A DNA stretch of 20,088 bases from a virus. The notes under the pieces were generated by a model that was not told the origin of the DNA, searched no databases, and saw nothing but the letters and a program-made list of their open reading frames with translations. Below are positions 13,883-20,088 of the stretch, piece after piece. The stretch is taken from IMG/VR virus record IMGVR_UViG_3300024520_000612, positions 1 through 20,088 of that record. One strand, given 5' to 3'. Numbering within the stretch: the first letter of the stretch is position 1; each line of letters opens with the position of its first letter. The translations under genes and the position numbers were made by a program.

Positions 13883-14382
13883 GCCGGGGCGAACAAAAAA
13901 TGTGGAAGTACCTTCGCCCTAAATTGAAGCCATATGGACACTTTGAGAGGATTGAAAGTCATGAAACAGCTATCGGAACTCCTGATGTCGACTATTGTAT
14001 CGGGGGATATTGCAATCATATTGAACTCAAATTTACGGAGAGTGAAAAACGAGGACTTCGACTTCGCCCTTCACAGGCTTCTTGGTTCCGACGAAGAACT
14101 AAAGCTGGTGGTCAGCCGTGGCTCTTGGCACAAGCTATTGTTCGTAACAAGCGGGGATACGTACTGGTTCCGGGTACGAACGTACCGGCTTTGGCCCGTA
14201 CAACTAGAATTACCGATTGGTTAATGGCAGGAGTAATGGTATGGGAAGATCAAATAGTGATAGAGGAATTGATGGTATTCTTAAGCACCTTCCTGATAAC
14301 GGAACCACAAGACGGTGGAAATGGTGCCCAAGAACAAGAATCCTCTGGATTGATATTGCCATCAACAAAGTTGACGAGCTAG
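13879..14382 (+). CDS. VRR-NUC-like PD-(D/E)XK nuclease, 167 aa
   Basis: The N-terminal 110 residues carry the nuclease core: RIESHET (E26), GTPDVDYCIGG (D36), and the catalytic HIELKF (E49-x-K51), followed by LRPSQASWF, a conserved Gln/Trp element of VRR-NUC and Holliday-junction-type nucleases. The likely substrate is branched or flapped DNA during replication, recombination or packaging. The start overlaps datZ as ATGA, so it belongs to the same chain. The last 48 residues look unconserved and overlap the next predicted gene by 142 bases, so the true tail could be dispensable. Confidence 0.75.
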   Translation: MSRGEQKMWKYLRPKLKPYGHFERIESHETAIGTPDVDYCIGGYCNHIELKFTESEKRGLRLRPSQASWFRRRTKAGGQPWLLAQAIVRNKRGYVLVPGTNVPALARTTRITDWLMAGVMVWEDQIVIEELMVFLSTFLITEPQDGGNGAQEQESSGLILPSTKLTS

Positions 14383-14576
14383 ACTGGGCGCACAAACAAA
14401 TGATGCGTCGGGGGCCGTGTATTGTCATGCTCCGAGTTTATCAGGTTATCTGGACCTATTACTCAGGTGCAGCGTCGCCCACCAGTTATATGAACACCAC
14501 TATTGGCAGACACCAATACGATCTTATGGACGACGCTTTCTCACTCGCTTCTTCGGCTTCTTGGAATGAGAGATAA
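14241..14576 (+). CDS. Hypothetical protein, 111 aa, overlapping the nuclease gene
   Basis: ATG 14241 has AGGAG at 14229-14233, seven bases upstream, a strong site. The frame encodes a plausible folded protein (RRWKWCPRTRILWIDIAINK, then VDELDWAHKQMM). It lies for 142 bases within the end of the nuclease gene. A shorter version from ATG 14400 avoids that overlap. The 3' end also overlaps the convergent 48-aa gene by 53 bases. I do not recognise the family. It is the last rightward gene, at the point where the two transcription directions meet. Confidence 0.48.
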   Translation: MGRSNSDRGIDGILKHLPDNGTTRRWKWCPRTRILWIDIAINKVDELDWAHKQMMRRGPCIVMLRVYQVIWTYYSGAASPTSYMNTTIGRHQYDLMDDAFSLASSASWNER

Positions 14577-14670
14577 ACTTCTTGGCAGCTTTCTTGCCGA
14601 TGCCTATCTTGCCCCTTCCAGAGGCCGCAGCGTACATTGCACGTTTCTGCTTGGCTGATTTGAATGGCAT
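14524..14670 (-). CDS. Small very basic phage protein, 48 aa
   Basis: The product begins MPFKSAKQKRAMYAAASGRG and ends in a run of Lys and Arg (SKKPKKRVRKRRP). Proteins starting MPFKS.AQRRAMYAAA are common in phages, often near lysis or structural genes, with no settled function. The charge suggests nucleic-acid binding. The start shares one base with the holin stop (TAATG), and GGGAAGG lies upstream at fair spacing. It is the last gene of the leftward operon and runs 53 bases into the convergent plus-strand gene. Confidence 0.75.
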   Translation of the reverse strand: MPFKSAKQKRAMYAAASGRGKIGIGKKAAKKFISHSKKPKKRVRKRRP

Positions 14671-15071
14671 TATTTAGCCTTCCCTTTCACCTTTTCAACT
14701 GTACGCATCGTCCCCAACAGTCCGAGCATACCAAGGGTGAGTTGCATGATTACAGTCGTTGGGAGTTCCGGCCCGGGCTTATCGGTGATCCACTGAATCC
14801 ATGGATTGATCAGCATCATGTTGAGTACCCCCATGCCGCAAACCCAACCGATCCAAGGACGCCAGCCAGCGACAAAGATTGACCGGTGCTGGGCCTCTAC
14901 CTTGTTGATCTCGGTTTGGACCATATGCGGCTGTTGGGCAATCCGCATGCGAATCTCTTCGTGGGTCAACTTCTCGTCTTTCGACGTAAACAGACCATCA
15001 AGCACGTTCCCTACGGCTGATATAGCGGGAATAGCGTCGCCAACGCCGAAGATTTTGCTTAAGAAGCCCAT
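14670..15071 (-). CDS. Holin, GTA-type 3TM family
   Basis: This inner-membrane protein of 133 aa lets the endolysin reach the cell wall. An amphipathic N-terminus (MGFLSKIFGVGDAIPAIS) and a charged helix precede the signature SIFVAGWRPWIGWVCGMG (about 65-82). A second hydrophobic segment follows, and the chain ends in LTLGMLGLLGTMRTVEK. This matches the GTA_holin_3TM pattern as I know it. The start overlaps the stop of the 33-aa micro-ORF as TGATG. Placement directly downstream of the endolysin gene supports the call. Confidence 0.8.
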   Translation of the reverse strand: MGFLSKIFGVGDAIPAISAVGNVLDGLFTSKDEKLTHEEIRMRIAQQPHMVQTEINKVEAQHRSIFVAGWRPWIGWVCGMGVLNMMLINPWIQWITDKPGPELPTTVIMQLTLGMLGLLGTMRTVEKVKGKAK

Positions 15072-15172
15072 CAGTTGAGCAGGATCAGGGCCAAAATCAC
15101 CATAGATATGATGTAATGGATGCCGCTCCGATATTTGGCCTCAAAGGCCTTTACTGCCAGTAGATATTTCAT
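15071..15172 (-). CDS. 33-aa single-TM micro-ORF in the lysis cassette
   Basis: The start shares one base with the endolysin stop (TAATG) and the stop shares one base with the holin start (TGATG), so it fits the gap exactly. GAGGGCGG lies eight bases upstream of the ATG. The peptide has a basic N-terminal half (MKYLLAVKAFEAKYRSGIHY) and a C-terminal hydrophobic helix (IISMVILALILLN). It should insert in the inner membrane with a cytoplasmic basic end. It could be an antiholin, a pinholin or another lysis modulator. The exact junctions and ribosome-binding site make chance unlikely. Confidence 0.7.
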   Translation of the reverse strand: MKYLLAVKAFEAKYRSGIHYIISMVILALILLN

Positions 15173-15627
15173 TATACCGCCCTCAGGCCCAGATCATAAT
15201 GGGTGCCTTTAGCATCCCGGTAGGCCGTTAAATCTTGCAACCGGACATCAACTTCCTCTGGCGATATTCCAACGTGTACCCACTGTCCGAATTCGTGGAT
15301 AACTTGGTCGTACGGTAATGCAGCCGCTTTTATGTGTTCAGCAGCTTCTAGGGGGGTTAGACCATTGATGATAAAGTCTGCCGCCCTTCCGTCCATGTGC
15401 GCGGAAGTGGTGGACCCACCTATGAGTTGATTGAGTTCCAACGGACGATAACCGGACGTAACTGAAACAGGAAGCCCAATTATATCCCTGATGGGTTGAA
15501 GAATATCAACACAGAGACGCCGTAAGTTATCAATAACCTCGATAGGTGGGTCCATGTTAATTCCATGTCGTGCCGCAGTTTGCGACCGCAGGAACTCGTA
15601 AAGATAAAAATTATCTGTTAGCTTCAT
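15172..15627 (-). CDS. Endolysin, M15-family peptidase
   Basis: This cell-wall peptidase of 151 aa is of the M15_3 / D-Ala-D-Ala carboxypeptidase type and cuts peptidoglycan cross-links at lysis. The zinc ligands are visible: H77 and D84 in SAHMDGRAADF, and H118 in WVHVGI; E112 (IHEFG) fits the catalytic acid. VTSGYRP (56-62) is also typical. No signal peptide is seen, so release depends on the holin downstream. It overlaps the membrane-protein gene upstream by 17 bases. Confidence 0.88.
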   Translation of the reverse strand: MKLTDNFYLYEFLRSQTAARHGINMDPPIEVIDNLRRLCVDILQPIRDIIGLPVSVTSGYRPLELNQLIGGSTTSAHMDGRAADFIINGLTPLEAAEHIKAAALPYDQVIHEFGQWVHVGISPEEVDVRLQDLTAYRDAKGTHYDLGLRAV

Positions 15628-15895
15628 TGATCAGGTACTCCGTAAAGATTGTCTCAAATCGCTCTTGCGACTCAAGCGCCGTAGCTATGTTAGTCTCGAT
15701 GTTCTCGATGCTGCCCTTGATCACTTCCACGTCAGTTGTGATCTGGGTGGTGTCGGGTATTACAATCTCGTCCAGCTGGGCCTTAACCTCGGTGGCGATC
15801 CAGAACTGCGCCGCCATCCCAAGTACGGCAAGCACAAACCCGCCCCCAAGAAAGCTGCCAACTGAAATTATAACGGTTTTAGTCTTCGGGGTCAT
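15611..15895 (-). CDS. Single-pass membrane protein with coiled-coil tail, 94 aa
   Basis: ATG 15895 is chosen over upstream Mets because GAGG lies seven bases before it and it overlaps the preceding gene by only 17 bases. After a short basic start (MTPKTKT) comes one membrane segment (VIISVGSFLGGGFVLAVLGM). A probable coiled coil follows (IKGSIENIETNIATALESQE, RFETIFTEYLINEANR). This topology next to holin and endolysin resembles an inner-membrane spanin (Rz-like). No matching outer-membrane lipoprotein is evident, so the spanin idea is weak. Confidence 0.62.
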   Translation of the reverse strand: MTPKTKTVIISVGSFLGGGFVLAVLGMAAQFWIATEVKAQLDEIVIPDTTQITTDVEVIKGSIENIETNIATALESQERFETIFTEYLINEANR

Positions 15896-16433
15896 TTTCA
15901 AGCCTCTGTATAGTTTGTCGTGCGTAATCGCGTCGTTGCTGCGCTTTACGTGCAGCGGCTCGATTACCCGCTTCAATTCTGGCGAGACGGTCTTCAATGC
16001 TATCGTCGACTTTTTCATGCTCGACCCGATATTCCTCAAGGTCATAGCCCCCGCTTCCCTCTTTCATTACGGGGGCTGGTGCTGGGGGTGGTGGTCGGTA
16101 TTCAGTGGTGTCAATACACTCTTCTACGGAGCCGTACACTTTCCTGAACCGTCTAACAGAACAGCGCATCATTGCCGCTTCATGGTGTTTACCATCGGCG
16201 TCTAACCCATCAGCCACACACATAGTGTTAAGATGTGTACCCTGCCATAATCCGAACAGTATCGAGTGGGTTGCAAGGCACTGGTTAATGTCCATGTCGC
16301 CACCGGACATGCCATAAACGGTACTACCCTTTATGTTTGTAGCGACGTCCCCCGTTACGAGGTCATTCTCGATTTCGATGTCGTCACCGCTGGCGAAAGC
16401 CAGCATCGGTAGTAATAGAAGTAAATACCTCAT
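15879..16433 (-). CDS. Secreted or periplasmic hypothetical protein, 184 aa
   Basis: A clear signal peptide opens the protein (MRYLLLLLPMLAFASG), with no lipobox Cys. The mature part holds several Cys (NQCLATHS, NTMCVADG, MMRCSVRR, EECIDTTE) that could form disulfides in the periplasm. A proline-rich hinge follows (YRPPPPAPAP), then an acidic and basic helical end (DDSIEDRLARIEAG, AARKAQQRRDYARQTIQRLE). The start overlaps the 32-aa ORF stop as ATGA. It could be a lysis accessory, such as an unusual outer spanin partner, or a virion-associated protein. Confidence 0.68.
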   Translation of the reverse strand: MRYLLLLLPMLAFASGDDIEIENDLVTGDVATNIKGSTVYGMSGGDMDINQCLATHSILFGLWQGTHLNTMCVADGLDADGKHHEAAMMRCSVRRFRKVYGSVEECIDTTEYRPPPPAPAPVMKEGSGGYDLEEYRVEHEKVDDSIEDRLARIEAGNRAAARKAQQRRDYARQTIQRLENDPED

Positions 16434-16528
16434 ACGTTTGTCGCCATCCTCGCAAGCTGTAGACCGCTATTATCGTAGTCATGGGGATTACCATCAAAAA
16501 TTCTGGGCGCTTGGTGGATTATACTCAA
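16430..16528 (-). CDS. 32-aa micro-ORF repeating a tail-protein N-terminus
   Basis: The TTG at 16528 overlaps the tail-protein stop (TTGA), and the TGA overlaps the next ATG (ATGA), so the ORF fits the gap exactly. Its N-terminus, SIIHQAP after the start, equals that of the tail-associated protein at 16525-17295. The rest (RIFDGNPHDYDNSGLQLARM) is different. No ribosome-binding site is clear. It may be a real small protein, a remnant of a lost tail gene, or a recombination scar. Confidence 0.55.
   Translation of the reverse strand: MSIIHQAPRIFDGNPHDYDNSGLQLARMATNV
16505..16527 (-). repeat. Tail-gene start repeat, copy A
   Basis: On the minus strand this 23-base segment begins TGAGTATAAT and ends CCAAGCGCCC. 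It matches copy B at 17272-17294 at 21 of 23 positions. Both copies begin with a TGA that is the stop of an upstream tail gene overlapping the start of the next ORF. Confidence 0.7.
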
Positions 16529-17295
16529 GGGAAATAAGCCCATCTGGTGTGTTGGGTGTAATGATTAGCGCTAGATGGGAAAGGGGTATAACCTTGTTCG
16601 AATTCAGAGTAGGCAATACCGGGGTTCGTATACTTAAACTTAAAATTGACCCACATGGTGTCTACGGCTGGACCAACATCCCCACTATCGTTTACACCAA
16701 TCGATGCGATTGTCTCCATACCCTCTGGGTCGGTAGAGTCAACTGTTGGGGTTAATGCTCCGTTATTATTTCGTCTTCTAAACTCCCAGAGCATAGCAAA
16801 CGCATCCGGATCATTGGTGGTATTAAGTGCCAAGGAAGTACCGGGCGGGAAGCCAACGTCCCAATCATCACCGATATTTGGCGTATTGAGGAATCCGCCT
16901 TGAAATAGGGCAGGTGTATCGGTAAAATCAGTCTGGTGCCGAATCCTGCACATAAAGGCAACCATCAGATTAGTGTGGGCAGTAATACCAAATTCGTCCG
17001 CTGCGGTAGCGTCTGCCTTTCTCCTGAAAATTTTAACGGAATTACTAAGTCCAGTAACTACCTGAGTCCAATCGCCCGGATTTGATGGCTGTGAAAGAAT
17101 TCCGCTACTAGCGATGATAACAAATAAATCATCGTCTACCCCAATACTGGGCGGTTGCGGAATATTTTGTGCGCCCTGACCATCAACAAGAGAATTATAC
17201 CAACCCGGGGCGACAGCTTCGATACGGATAAGTCCTTGCTCAAAGCCGCCAGCAGCGCCAATATAAACACCGGGTGCTTGGTGAATTATACTCAT
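16525..17295 (-). CDS. Tail-associated protein, 256 aa, beta-rich
   Basis: ATG 17295 overlaps the fibre-gene stop (ATGA); the longer reading begins inside the fibre gene and is rejected. The protein opens MSIIHQAPGVYIGAAGGFEQ and is rich in strands, Gly, Asn, Asp and Thr, with no membrane segment (for example SVKIFRRKADATAADEFGIT and MWVNFKFKYTNPG). I infer a tail-fibre tip, a receptor-binding subunit or a second fibre protein, from the position and composition. No catalytic pocket is visible. Its end carries the next copy of the start repeat. Confidence 0.62.
   Translation of the reverse strand: MSIIHQAPGVYIGAAGGFEQGLIRIEAVAPGWYNSLVDGQGAQNIPQPPSIGVDDDLFVIIASSGILSQPSNPGDWTQVVTGLSNSVKIFRRKADATAADEFGITAHTNLMVAFMCRIRHQTDFTDTPALFQGGFLNTPNIGDDWDVGFPPGTSLALNTTNDPDAFAMLWEFRRRNNNGALTPTVDSTDPEGMETIASIGVNDSGDVGPAVDTMWVNFKFKYTNPGIAYSEFEQGYTPFPSSANHYTQHTRWAYFP
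17272..17294 (-). repeat. Tail-gene start repeat, copy B
   Basis: On the minus strand this segment begins TGAGTATAAT and ends CCAAGCACCC. It is 21/23 identical to copy A at 16505-16527. It encodes the SIIHQAP start of the tail-associated protein and overlaps the stop of the tail fibre. Confidence 0.7.
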
Positions 17296-18335
17296 GGTGT
17301 AAAGTTCGTCGTGCCCCACCACCAAAACTCGGTCGGGCTGCGCTTCCAAAGTGAGCCAAGGAACCCCGTCTGCAGGGTCCAAGATTGCGTCGCTGTCTTG
17401 GTGGTTCGAACCCCGGCTGCGCTTATATGGATCGCAGTAACGCCCGTACCCACTAATAGAGTAACGTCCCCGGCACCTTCATTGGACATACCATACAATC
17501 CACCATCAGCGACAGTCGCATCTTGATCAATAGTCCACGTTTCAGCGTCGGCATCCTCATTGAGGACCATGGTACCATTGCCATCGAGGTCGAAGGTATA
17601 GGCCCCGTCTTCCAACTTCGGAGCCATGATGTTGTAGCCCACTACGCGCAGGACCCCAAGCGTGTCCGATGCCCTAAGAAGCGACCCGGTTTGGAGTGTT
17701 ATATCTACCCCACCAAGGACAGCTTGTATGATCATGTCCTGAGTGGCACCATCTACAAAGCCGATTTCCCCTTGGACGACACTACCAGCGTCTAAGAAAC
17801 GCATGGAAACTAAAGAGGAAGCACCGTTCTCAACGTTATCCTGCAGGTGCAGAATGTCGTTATCGGAACCTTGAAGCTGTAACCGCCCATTCAGCGCGAG
17901 GAACGTGGTTAAAGCTACCTCATACAGCTTGGTGGTGTTATTCCACCGGAGCAGCTGGCCTTCAATCGTGCCGATCGGTAGAGCTTGGATTGCCACCACG
18001 TCGCCCGTGAGGTCTTGGATCATCATTGTTAGCCTGTCCAAGGCGTCTTCGTGCGAACCCGAATCGAACGGATCGTAACGGGCGTAGTCCAATAACTGAC
18101 TCTGCGGAGTGGATCGCAAGATCGTGAAGAACTGCAAGTTTGGCGGAGCCACCAAATAAGTAGCCGTTCCACCCGGGGTGGCTTCCTGATCCACGTTCAG
18201 GGCAAAGGTGTCGAAATCATCGAGGAAATCAACACTCAGCCAATTGACATCATCGACCCTAAACGCAAAATTGAATACAGTTTGGATTCCATCGCCCGTA
18301 TAATCGATGGAATTGCCTCCAGTTTGAACGGTCAT
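17292..18335 (-). CDS. Tail fibre protein with T7-like N-terminal domain
   Basis: This adsorption protein has 347 aa. Residues 1-130 match the T7 gp17 N-terminal attachment domain pattern: YTGDGIQTVFNFAFRV, then LVAPPNLQFFTILRSTPQSQ, then DALDRLTMMIQDLTGDV. The rest is repetitive and beta-rich (LQLQGSDNDILHLQDN, YTFDLDGNGTMVLNEDADAE), as in trimeric fibre shafts, and ends WKRSPTEFWWWGTTNFTP. No chaperone or autoprotease domain is seen. It is much shorter than T7 gp17 (about 550 aa), so the host-binding tip may be carried by the next gene. The start lies four bases downstream of the preceding stop. Confidence 0.8.
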   Translation of the reverse strand: MTVQTGGNSIDYTGDGIQTVFNFAFRVDDVNWLSVDFLDDFDTFALNVDQEATPGGTATYLVAPPNLQFFTILRSTPQSQLLDYARYDPFDSGSHEDALDRLTMMIQDLTGDVVAIQALPIGTIEGQLLRWNNTTKLYEVALTTFLALNGRLQLQGSDNDILHLQDNVENGASSLVSMRFLDAGSVVQGEIGFVDGATQDMIIQAVLGGVDITLQTGSLLRASDTLGVLRVVGYNIMAPKLEDGAYTFDLDGNGTMVLNEDADAETWTIDQDATVADGGLYGMSNEGAGDVTLLVGTGVTAIHISAAGVRTTKTATQSWTLQTGFLGSLWKRSPTEFWWWGTTNFTP

Positions 18336-18338
18336 AAT

Positions 18339-18653
18339 CTAGTCCTTAGTTGGTCTTTCCTTTTCTAAACAGTCGTAGACAGCCCCAACCATGCCGACAC
18401 CGTAAATAACGCCGACCAGTTCTTTGAGCAGAGCAACTTCCTCAGCTGTGAGTTCAACATCGCCACCTGCATGGACTGTTTGCAGTAGCCTGTAGATTTT
18501 GAGCTTGTCCTCACCTGTCTTGTGTTCCTGTGGATTGGCATTAACGCATGCCATCATAAGCACTTTACCCAACGTTACTGGCGAATCGTCCTCTCCTTCC
18601 GTGATGGGCTTGCCATCAAACCCTACTAACTCTTCTTCCATATTGTATTTCAT
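18339..18653 (-). CDS. Conserved phage hypothetical protein, 104 aa
   Basis: The start follows AGAGAGAACAATA, a weak to fair ribosome-binding site, 12 bases after the ejected-protein stop. The pattern GFDGKPITEGEDDSPVTLGK, then KLKIYRLLQTVHAGGDVELT, then AEEVALLKELVGVIYGVGMV is like a family of small proteins I recall from many phages and prophages. Their function is not established to my knowledge. The location between ejection and fibre genes suggests a virion or assembly role. Confidence 0.65.
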   Translation of the reverse strand: MKYNMEEELVGFDGKPITEGEDDSPVTLGKVLMMACVNANPQEHKTGEDKLKIYRLLQTVHAGGDVELTAEEVALLKELVGVIYGVGMVGAVYDCLEKERPTKD

Positions 18654-18665
18654 TATTGTTCTCTC

Positions 18666-20088
18666 TTATTGTTGTGGTTTGAAAAATTGTGGGCCTTCGG
18701 TAGGCTGATCAATAATGTACTGCTTGAGTTCTGGCGGCTTTGCCTCACCCTCGAATCTGATCGCCTTGACGAGTTCCCCATACTGTTGTACACTTACTTG
18801 ATGCTTAATAATAACATCCCTACCATCGGCCAACTTGTACGTATTGTTGTCACCGTGATGCTCGATAAGGAAGCCCAGCATAGCCAGCCTGCCCAATTTA
18901 CTGCCCTGCGACAGAGCGTCACGCAATGCCCCATCACCGAATGAGTTAGGACCGATCTGGTCTTGTTTTACAAACTCCTCCCATGCGCTGGTTTGAACTA
19001 GCGCGTCGACGTTTAATGCGCGCATTTCGCCCATGATCACTTGATACTTATCGTACAACCAGCCCTCACCCTCGTCCAAAGCATATAGATCAATGCCATC
19101 ACCACGTCCCTTGGGCCATTCGATGGTCTTATTGGGGATGGATACTGGAACACGGGCATAGGCCAATGCCATGCTCGCTGGGTCAGAGTCCTGTGGGTCA
19201 CGTATATTGAACGGCATCACACCACGGAAATAGGCATTACCGTAAGTATTCTTAGCGTCGCCCCTCCAATCTCGTTGGGGTGTCAAATCCTTAGAATGAT
19301 ACGGCGAAGCATTCATCATTTGCTTCTCTACCTGAGTCAGCAAATTCGTACTGGTCGTACTACGAGGTATTTCATCCACCGGGCGACGAAGATCACGCAT
19401 TATGTTAGGCACAACAAATGAGTTAACCATGCTAGCCATAACCGACCTTACTCGACCTGTTTCTTTGGACGAAATGGCGGTTATTAGATCACTTGCCGTA
19501 GACAGATAGGAATCGTCCAAGATCATGTCCGCTGTGTACAATAATCCTGCGCCCATCCACTCAACCCCAACCTTATCCTCTGGACGGAGTAAGGAATAGA
19601 AGTCGAATACCGATGCAATGGTGCCCAATGATTGTCCAGCCGGGTCCAACCGAGAAATATCAACCCACTTGTCTCCCGTCCACCACGCTTTGACTGAGGT
19701 TGCTTGCCACCCGGCAGCTTCCCACACTTTGCGTTCTTCCCAGTTGGTGGGTCCAGCGCCGGTAATGTTACCGTTCTCGTACATTTCGTACACGCTCAGC
19801 CATAAACCAGCAGCGACGGTCAACCGGGCTAAAGCGTCTTGGCTCTCCGATGCGGTGCCGTGCATAATGTTATCAAAAGTCTTGCTAGGCGATAGGATTG
19901 TATTAGCCCCAATCATTTCCATTGAGTAACTAAGCAAATTGGCCGGAGTACGGACAAAAGGTACAATCATATTAACTATCAAACTCTTGTTCTGGGCCGA
20001 AGATACGCCTCTGGCTAGAGCCGCTAATACGCCGCCATACACATTTGGATCATTGGTGTAGGTTTGTTTGGCAGCGAATTCCTTGGCC
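18666..20088 (-). CDS. Large ejected/internal virion protein, C-terminal part
   Basis: The frame stays open to the right edge of the window, so the N-terminus is missing and only the last 473 or so residues are seen. The GTG at 20042 is not a convincing start because AKEFAAKQTYTNDPN reads straight into it. LIVNMIVPFVRTPANLL matches a motif I know from the C-termini of large podovirus ejection proteins and polyvalent-protein-associated regions. These proteins leave the capsid with the DNA and help form the channel across the cell envelope. The rest is helical and mildly hydrophobic (AGLWLSVYEMYENG, LGTIASVFDFYSLL) with a charged end. Confidence 0.7.
   Translation of the reverse strand, partial: AKEFAAKQTYTNDPNVYGGVLAALARGVSSAQNKSLIVNMIVPFVRTPANLLSYSMEMIGANTILSPSKTFDNIMHGTASESQDALARLTVAAGLWLSVYEMYENGNITGAGPTNWEERKVWEAAGWQATSVKAWWTGDKWVDISRLDPAGQSLGTIASVFDFYSLLRPEDKVGVEWMGAGLLYTADMILDDSYLSTASDLITAISSKETGRVRSVMASMVNSFVVPNIMRDLRRPVDEIPRSTTSTNLLTQVEKQMMNASPYHSKDLTPQRDWRGDAKNTYGNAYFRGVMPFNIRDPQDSDPASMALAYARVPVSIPNKTIEWPKGRGDGIDLYALDEGEGWLYDKYQVIMGEMRALNVDALVQTSAWEEFVKQDQIGPNSFGDGALRDALSQGSKLGRLAMLGFLIEHHGDNNTYKLADGRDVIIKHQVSVQQYGELVKAIRFEGEAKPPELKQYIIDQPTEGPQFFKPQQ

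Noticed and set aside
15570-16205. Plus-strand open frame, 211 aa, in the late region
   Set aside because: It is antisense to the endolysin, membrane and secreted-protein genes, all of which have recognisable features on the minus strand.
16505-17294. Diversity-generating retroelement template/variable repeat pair
   Set aside because: The repeat is only 23 bases, sits at gene starts rather than at a C-terminus, differs by two transitions with no adenine bias to judge, and no reverse transcriptase is in the window.

Overview
The window is part of a tailed-phage genome, most likely a podovirus of a Gram-negative host. It has a T7-like tail-fibre N-terminus, a large ejected-protein C-terminus, a GTA-type holin, an M15 endolysin, and densely overlapping genes on two convergent strands. 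No phage RNA polymerase is visible. Four near-identical sigma70-type promoters (TTGACA-N17-TATACT/TACAAT) suggest that the host polymerase transcribes at least the rightward half. The host itself cannot be identified.

Layout. 1-365 is a gene-free, pyrimidine-rich leader ending in promoter P1. 366-4108 holds twelve mostly small early genes, nearly all unrecognised, with P2 inside. 4119-6655 has P3, a Lys/Ala-tailed basic protein, an SNF2-type helicase, P4 and a hypothetical gene. 6656-6797 is a gene-free stretch with three hairpins before a conserved replication-region protein (6798-7577) and a strong hairpin at 7585-7611. 7631-14382 is an unbroken chain of overlapping genes: a small membrane-like ORF, an SSB-like protein, a family A DNA polymerase, a PrimPol-SF3 helicase, PurZ, a MazG-type pyrophosphatase, an HD phosphohydrolase and a VRR-NUC-like nuclease. 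A further overlapping ORF follows. From 14524 to the right edge every gene is on the minus strand. In transcription order (right to left) these are the ejected-protein C-terminus, a conserved hypothetical, the tail fibre, a tail-associated protein, a 32-aa micro-ORF, a secreted protein, a single-pass membrane protein, the endolysin, a 33-aa membrane micro-ORF, the holin and a 48-aa basic protein.

The main result is a complete set of genes for a 2-aminoadenine (Z) genome, in which diaminopurine replaces adenine. PurZ has the phage-type QFGSTGKG loop, with Ser where PurA has its catalytic Asp. The expected pathway is: MazZ turns dGTP into dGMP; PurZ joins dGMP to aspartate; host PurB and kinases finish dZTP; DatZ destroys dATP; and the DpoZ-like polymerase builds Z-DNA. 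The polymerase has a normal DEDDy exonuclease but departs from the family A consensus in motifs B and C. Several micro-ORFs and repeats around the tail and lysis genes are also notable. All family assignments are read by eye from the sequence; no database search was run.
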